A stretch of 64,000 nt of DNA from an uncultured Acidobacteriota bacterium. GTDB taxonomy: Bacteria; Acidobacteriota; Terriglobia; Bryobacterales; Bryobacteraceae. Below, piece by piece: positions 60,338-64,000 of the stretch. Below the pieces are notes generated by a model that had not been told where the DNA came from, did no database searches, and saw only the letters and a program-made list of their open reading frames with translations. Within the stretch, counting starts at the first letter, position 1; each line of letters starts with the position of its first letter. The translations under genes and the position numbers were made by a program. The DNA lies in NCBI GenBank assembly GCA_902826605.1, contig CADEFM010000011.1:62001-126000 (forward strand), in the 5' to 3' direction.

Positions 60338-61102
60338 GTGCGAACGCTCCAGACAACGGATCTCACCAAGTCGTATCGTGGCCGCAAGGTTGTCGATGGT
60401 GTATCCGTCGAGGTTCAGCAGGGCGAAGTTGTGGGTCTGCTAGGCCCCAATGGCGCGGGTAAGACTACAACGTTTTACATGATCGTCGGACTGATCACGC
60501 CGGATGGCGGACGCGTGCACCTGGATCATGACGACATCACGCCGCTGCCCATGTTTAAGCGTGCGCGCAAAGGCATCAGCTATCTTCCGCAGGAAGCCTC
60601 GGTGTTCCGCAAACTGTCGGTGGAAGACAACCTGATGGCGATCCTGCAAACTCTCGATGTGGGCCGGCGCGAACGGCTGGACCGGCTGGATCGCCTAATC
60701 TCGCAACTGGGCTTGGAGCAGGTTCGTAAGAGCAAGGGCTACGTGCTCTCCGGCGGTGAGCGGCGGCGCGTGGAGATCGCGCGCAGCCTGGTGATTGAGC
60801 CCAGTTTCCTTTTGCTGGACGAGCCATTTTCCGGCATCGATCCGATACAGGTGCTGGAACTGCAGAAGATCATTTTTGAACTGAAACGCTCGGGCATCGG
60901 CATTCTGATGACGGATCATAACGTGCGCGAAACACTGGCCGTCACCGACCGCGCCTACATCATCAATAGTGGCCGTATTTTCCGCGCCGGTTCGCCGGAG
61001 GAACTTTCCAGCGATCCGGACGTCCGGCGAGTTTACCTGGGCGAAAGCTTCAGCATGGGCATGCGGAGCGGGCGGATGGAAGAGCCAGTAGCGGAAACCT
61101 GA
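60338..61102 (+). CDS. lptB: LPS export ABC transporter ATPase
   Basis: This 254-residue ATPase powers LPS extraction with LptFG. Walker A is [15 protein letters not shown], signature [15 protein letters not shown], Walker [14 protein letters not shown], and H-loop [10 protein letters not shown]. These match LptB closely ([20 protein letters not shown] is a family hallmark). The C-terminal tail is a little longer than usual. The start is GTG 60338 with AAGG eight bases upstream. It forms an operon with the LptC-LptA fusion. Confidence 0.95.
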   Translation: MRTLQTTDLTKSYRGRKVVDGVSVEVQQGEVVGLLGPNGAGKTTTFYMIVGLITPDGGRVHLDHDDITPLPMFKRARKGISYLPQEASVFRKLSVEDNLMAILQTLDVGRRERLDRLDRLISQLGLEQVRKSKGYVLSGGERRRVEIARSLVIEPSFLLLDEPFSGIDPIQVLELQKIIFELKRSGIGILMTDHNVRETLAVTDRAYIINSGRIFRAGSPEELSSDPDVRRVYLGESFSMGMRSGRMEEPVAET

Positions 61103-61537
61103 TTAAGCGGCGGCGCCAGCGGCCTGCTGGCCCATGGTGTTGGCAAAGTGAGCTACTACCATCGACATTTCATCCAGCGCTTGTCTTGCCGCTGCGGGTG
61201 AGAACTGGCTGCTGATGCGGTACCACGTCCGCATGCATCGGTAGTTGATCCCCAACATTCGTTCTTCCATTCCGGATTTCGCGGAATTGGTCAGTATGCG
61301 GGCCAGCACCGCATAGTCGCGATCCAGGGTATCCCGCAAGCGGTCGAGATCCGGAGACCCCGCGCGTAAGCTCGATTGCACTTCCAAAAATCCAAGTTGA
61401 TTGGCTGCCGCCACATCACTCACGTAGTCCCGGGCCGTTTTCGCGCTCAAAATTAGCAGACACGTGTAACGGAACCAGTAGCCGAATAGCAAGATCGAGC
61501 TAACGGTGATAACCACGGTAGTGATAAGTTCCGGCAT
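61103..61537 (-). CDS. Small membrane protein of unknown function
   Basis: This 144-residue protein has an N-terminal membrane helix (ITTVVITVSSILLFGYWF) and a second short hydrophobic stretch (CLLILSAKTARDYV). A cytoplasmic or periplasmic helical part rich in Arg/Asp (LDRLRDTLDRDYAVLARILTN) ends in AAGAAA. No family is recognised. It converges with lptB with no gap between stops. Upstream lies a plausible promoter, TTGATC and TATTCT with 17 bp spacing, at about 61633-61605. Confidence 0.55.
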   Translation of the reverse strand: MPELITTVVITVSSILLFGYWFRYTCLLILSAKTARDYVSDVAAANQLGFLEVQSSLRAGSPDLDRLRDTLDRDYAVLARILTNSAKSGMEERMLGINYRCMRTWYRISSQFSPAAARQALDEMSMVVAHFANTMGQQAAGAAA

Positions 61538-62067
61538 TTAATCCACGCCCACCACCACGCAGGAAGGCAAGTTCGCCCACGACGTAGTGAAAGGCTATGT
61601 GCAGAATACCATCGGGTTGCAAAGTGATCAATAGGAAGTGAGGGAACTAAGGTATTTTTTTAACGCTTGGAGTTTCCCTTACGTACTCTCTCATAGTACT
61701 TTCCGGTTGATTGGTCTATGAGTCATCCTCCATACCGCTAGCGCGGCGCCTTGCTTGCGAATCTCCGCGGCGAATTCTATGCCATTGAAAACGCTTTGCC
61801 ATAAACTTGCCGGTTCAAGTCATGCCTTCGGTTTCGCATAAAATCGAGAGTCACTTCTCCAAGTCTGCCGCTATGTACAATCATATCGGCCGCTTTGGCT
61901 CGGTGACCTAGCCGCCCCACACACGCACCCACAAAAAGGGCAGTTCGGCGCGCACGCCTCCCGCTCCGTTCCACCAAAATGTGGTGCAGCAGGTGGTGCG
62001 TCCGGAATCTTCCCACGCGGCGGGGCGGAAGAGGCAGTGGATGATGTCCACACGAGAGAGGCGGACC
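61538..62067. other. Gene-free stretch with a palindromic regulatory-like patch
   Basis: About 530 bp between two minus-strand genes hold no supported coding frame. The minus strand has a TTGATC-17-TATTCT promoter-like pair about 70-95 bp before the small membrane-protein gene. A patch at 61679-61704 contains TTACGTACT and ATAGTACT, resembling patches upstream of two other genes. An A/T-run (TATTTTTTTAA, near 61653) is also present. The remainder shows nothing recognisable. Confidence 0.35.
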
Positions 62068-64000
62068 CTACTTCAGCACCTGCCACAAACTCAGAAAATC
62101 ATCGGTCCATTCGAGAGCGGACGCTTGTGGTGAACTCCACCCGATGAGGGTGTTGCGAATCCCGGCCTTGGCCAACGTGTCTGCATTTTCCGTTAGCAAT
62201 ACCCAGCGGGACCCGCTCTCGCCGTTGGTGTTCTTCTCGATCAGATCCGGCACCACCAGCACCATGCGAGCCTGCCAGCCCAAGTGCTTTGCCAAGCCGC
62301 GAGTCACGGGTTCCAGATCCAATGAGCGATTGGAAATGTGCAATGCCAGAATGCCGCCGGGAGCCAGGCGATCGCGATACAGTTCGCCGCATTCGGCCGT
62401 GAGCAAGTGCGTGGGTATGGCATCGCTCGTGAAGGCGTCCACCGCGATGACATCGAAATCGTGCGAGCGGCCGGCCTTACGTTCATTCTCAAGCTGCACA
62501 CGCGCGTCGCCCAGTACGATTTCCACCGCCGCTTGCGAATCGCTGAGGTACGTGAACCACTTGCGTGCCAGGGTGACAACATTCGGATTGATTTCATAAA
62601 AGCGGTATTGGTCGCCAGCCCGTCCCCAGGTGGCCAGCGTCCCCGCGCCCAACCCCACGATGGCAATGCGGCGCGGATGCGGCAGTGATTCAATCGCCAG
62701 CGCCGCTCCGCTATGCGGTCCGTAATAGGTAGTGGCACGGCTCTTCTTATCCGCGTCCAGGTACTGAAAGCCGTGCTGGATGCGCCCATGGATGAGCCGC
62801 CGGAAGCGGCCGTTCTGGTCGCTGGCTTCATTCACGCGCAGGATGCCGTAAAAGTTCCGTAAACTCTCACGGCTAGGCTGAACGTTCGTGAAGGCCGCGA
62901 ACAAAGATGTCACCGCACCGAACAGCATCGCCATCATCGGGACGCGCACTGCAAAATTGCGGCCGGTCCAGTTTTGCAGCGCACCGCTGCGAATCCAGGC
63001 CAGGAACCCCAGTCCGCACGCAGCGCCCAGAGCAATCAGGAATTCCGTATATTCCCTAAAAATGCGCGGTGCGATGAGAGCCGCGAAGATTCCACCCAGG
63101 GCGCCTCCAGCGGAAACCGCGAGATAGAACGCGGTCAGAAAGCGAGGCGCGGGTTTCGAGCGTGCCAGTTCGCCGTGGCATAGCATGCAGGTCGCGAACA
63201 ACGCTAATAGGTAGATGGCGAGCTGCCTCCACACCGGAATCGCGACACTCAGCACCACGACGGCGCAGGTGGCAGGCGCGAACACTCCGGCCAGCGCGCC
63301 AAACATGCCGCGCTTGTACCAGCGGTCGCTTTCAAACGTGAGGATGAAAGTAAGCAGATAGACCGCCAGCGGCGCAACCCACAGGAATGGGAATACAGCG
63401 ATTTCTTCGGTGATCTGGTTCGTGGTTCCAAGCAATAGCAACGATCCGCACATGGAAAGCGCCAGCCACATCAGCACATCGATCCAGGTCGGACGCAGAT
63501 AGGGAATCGAATCCACCGGCGCAGTGGCGGGCGCAGCCGCTAGTGCCTTCCAGGCCACCCACACGCACAACGTGGCAAACACGACATACAGCGCCGACCA
63601 GATCCACGACTGTACTTGCATTCGCAAAAAGGGCTCTATGACGAACGGATAACTGAGCAGGGCGAGGAAGGAGCCCGCATTGGAAAGTGCGTACAAGCGC
63701 CACGGCGATTCGTCTGGCCGCGCCGCGTGAAACCAGCGCTGCAAGAGAGGTGTGGTTGAAGATAGCGCCAGGTAGGGAACCCCAATCGCACCGGCCAATA
63801 GCACCAAAATTTGAGTGGATGGATCGCCCGCCGCGGAGGGCTTCCAGGAATCCGGATTCGTAGCGAGTGGAAGAAATGCGATTGACGCGGCCAGTAACGC
63901 GGTATGCACGCCTGCCTGCAGCCGGTGATTCCGGCGGGACCCAAGCCAATGCGCATACGCATACCCCGCCAGCAGAACGCTCTGGAAGAAGAGCATGCAA
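62068..64000 (-). CDS. Membrane-bound spermidine synthase-like protein (5' partial)
   Basis: The C-terminal part (about the last 230 residues) is a spermidine-synthase-type SAM/aminopropyltransferase fold. It has the glycine-rich loop IVGLGAGTLATWG, YEINPNVVTLARKWFTYL, and VDAFTSDAIPTHLLT. The N-terminal part contains about ten membrane helices (e.g. VLLAGYAYAHWLG, IGVPYLALSST). This fusion of membrane domain and spermidine-synthase-like domain is common in Acidobacteriota and other soil bacteria, but the substrate is unknown and it need not make spermidine. The frame is still open at the right edge, where CMLFFQS appears mid-protein, so the true start lies beyond the window. Confidence 0.8.
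   Translation of the reverse strand, partial: CMLFFQSVLLAGYAYAHWLGSRRNHRLQAGVHTALLAASIAFLPLATNPDSWKPSAAGDPSTQILVLLAGAIGVPYLALSSTTPLLQRWFHAARPDESPWRLYALSNAGSFLALLSYPFVIEPFLRMQVQSWIWSALYVVFATLCVWVAWKALAAAPATAPVDSIPYLRPTWIDVLMWLALSMCGSLLLLGTTNQITEEIAVFPFLWVAPLAVYLLTFILTFESDRWYKRGMFGALAGVFAPATCAVVVLSVAIPVWRQLAIYLLALFATCMLCHGELARSKPAPRFLTAFYLAVSAGGALGGIFAALIAPRIFREYTEFLIALGAACGLGFLAWIRSGALQNWTGRNFAVRVPMMAMLFGAVTSLFAAFTNVQPSRESLRNFYGILRVNEASDQNGRFRRLIHGRIQHGFQYLDADKKSRATTYYGPHSGAALAIESLPHPRRIAIVGLGAGTLATWGRAGDQYRFYEINPNVVTLARKWFTYLSDSQAAVEIVLGDARVQLENERKAGRSHDFDVIAVDAFTSDAIPTHLLTAECGELYRDRLAPGGILALHISNRSLDLEPVTRGLAKHLGWQARMVLVVPDLIEKNTNGESGSRWVLLTENADTLAKAGIRNTLIGWSSPQASALEWTDDFLSLWQVLK

Noticed and set aside
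1..64000. CRISPR arrays, complete insertion sequences or prophage modules
   Set aside because: No regularly spaced repeats, transposase genes, terminal inverted repeats or phage structural genes were recognised in the window.

Overview
The window is a GC-rich (about 60% by eye), densely packed bacterial chromosome segment with lipid A and LPS-export genes, so the cell is Gram-negative. Several traits point to Acidobacteriota, most likely the Bryobacterales/Solibacter lineage: paired DUF1800 and DUF1501 proteins, a very large Oar-like outer-membrane beta-barrel, a winged-helix regulator anchored by a membrane helix, and many secreted low-complexity proteins. The lineage is an inference from gene content; no rRNA gene is present. 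No CRISPR array, complete insertion sequence or prophage was seen.

Layout. 1-1165: C-terminal tip of an Rhs/YD-repeat protein and an overlapping HEAT-repeat lipoprotein, a candidate effector/immunity pair. 1332-6635: two tandem FMN hydroxy-acid dehydrogenase-like proteins (the second with a damaged active site), a DUF4159 protein, a membrane-anchored regulator and an intradiol dioxygenase. 6703-10885: aguBA (agmatine to putrescine), queG and a TPR protein. 10918-14964: hydroxyacid-oxoacid transhydrogenase, and a biotin carboxylase / biotin carrier / DnaC-like ATPase operon. 14990-17312: an island of different composition with a decayed higBA toxin-antitoxin pair and an Mrr-like nuclease. 17322-20199: cysM, a JAMM peptidase, a MoaD/CysO-like sulfur carrier and a MoeZ-like activating enzyme with its own promoter, which together make a protein-thiocarboxylate cysteine pathway. 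20312-26893: DUF2007, sulfite dehydrogenase with cytochrome c, an MlaF-like ATPase, mobA, a lytic transglycosylase, an AMIN amidase and a BNR protein. 26890-32865: HyuB, an exported amidohydrolase, cdd, an NfrB-like glycosyltransferase and thiD. 32878-35747: three secreted proteins of unknown role. 36317-42526: a ComEA-like protein, recA, and a gltX-glnS-carbamoyltransferase operon. 42810-50311: DUF1800, DUF1501, Oar-like barrel and a GGPP synthase. 50885-54754: tRNA-Arg, clpP, an IscR-like regulator, thiE, bcp and vapBC. 54768-61102: fabZ-lpxA-lpxI, an M20 peptidase, an LptC-LptA fusion and lptB. The window ends inside a membrane-bound spermidine-synthase-like gene.

The most striking unexplained element lies between thiE and the IscR-like gene (52745-53003). 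It has a near-consensus sigma70 promoter with an AT-rich upstream flank, a strong Shine-Dalgarno, a 19-codon ORF whose stop codon sits in a hairpin loop, a long-range 8-bp stem, and a 15-bp terminator-like hairpin that ends 13 nt before the regulator's start codon. It reads as a self-contained structured leader or small RNA, and possibly an attenuator. Other notable points are the sulfur carrier ending in Gly-Gly-Leu, which should need trimming by its neighbouring JAMM peptidase, and the LptC-LptA fusion.

Many neighbours share 4-bp ATGA/GTGA overlaps (aguB-aguA, accC-BCCP-DnaC-like, mobA-ABC ATPase, gltX-glnS, BNR-hyuB and others). I used these overlaps to choose start codons.
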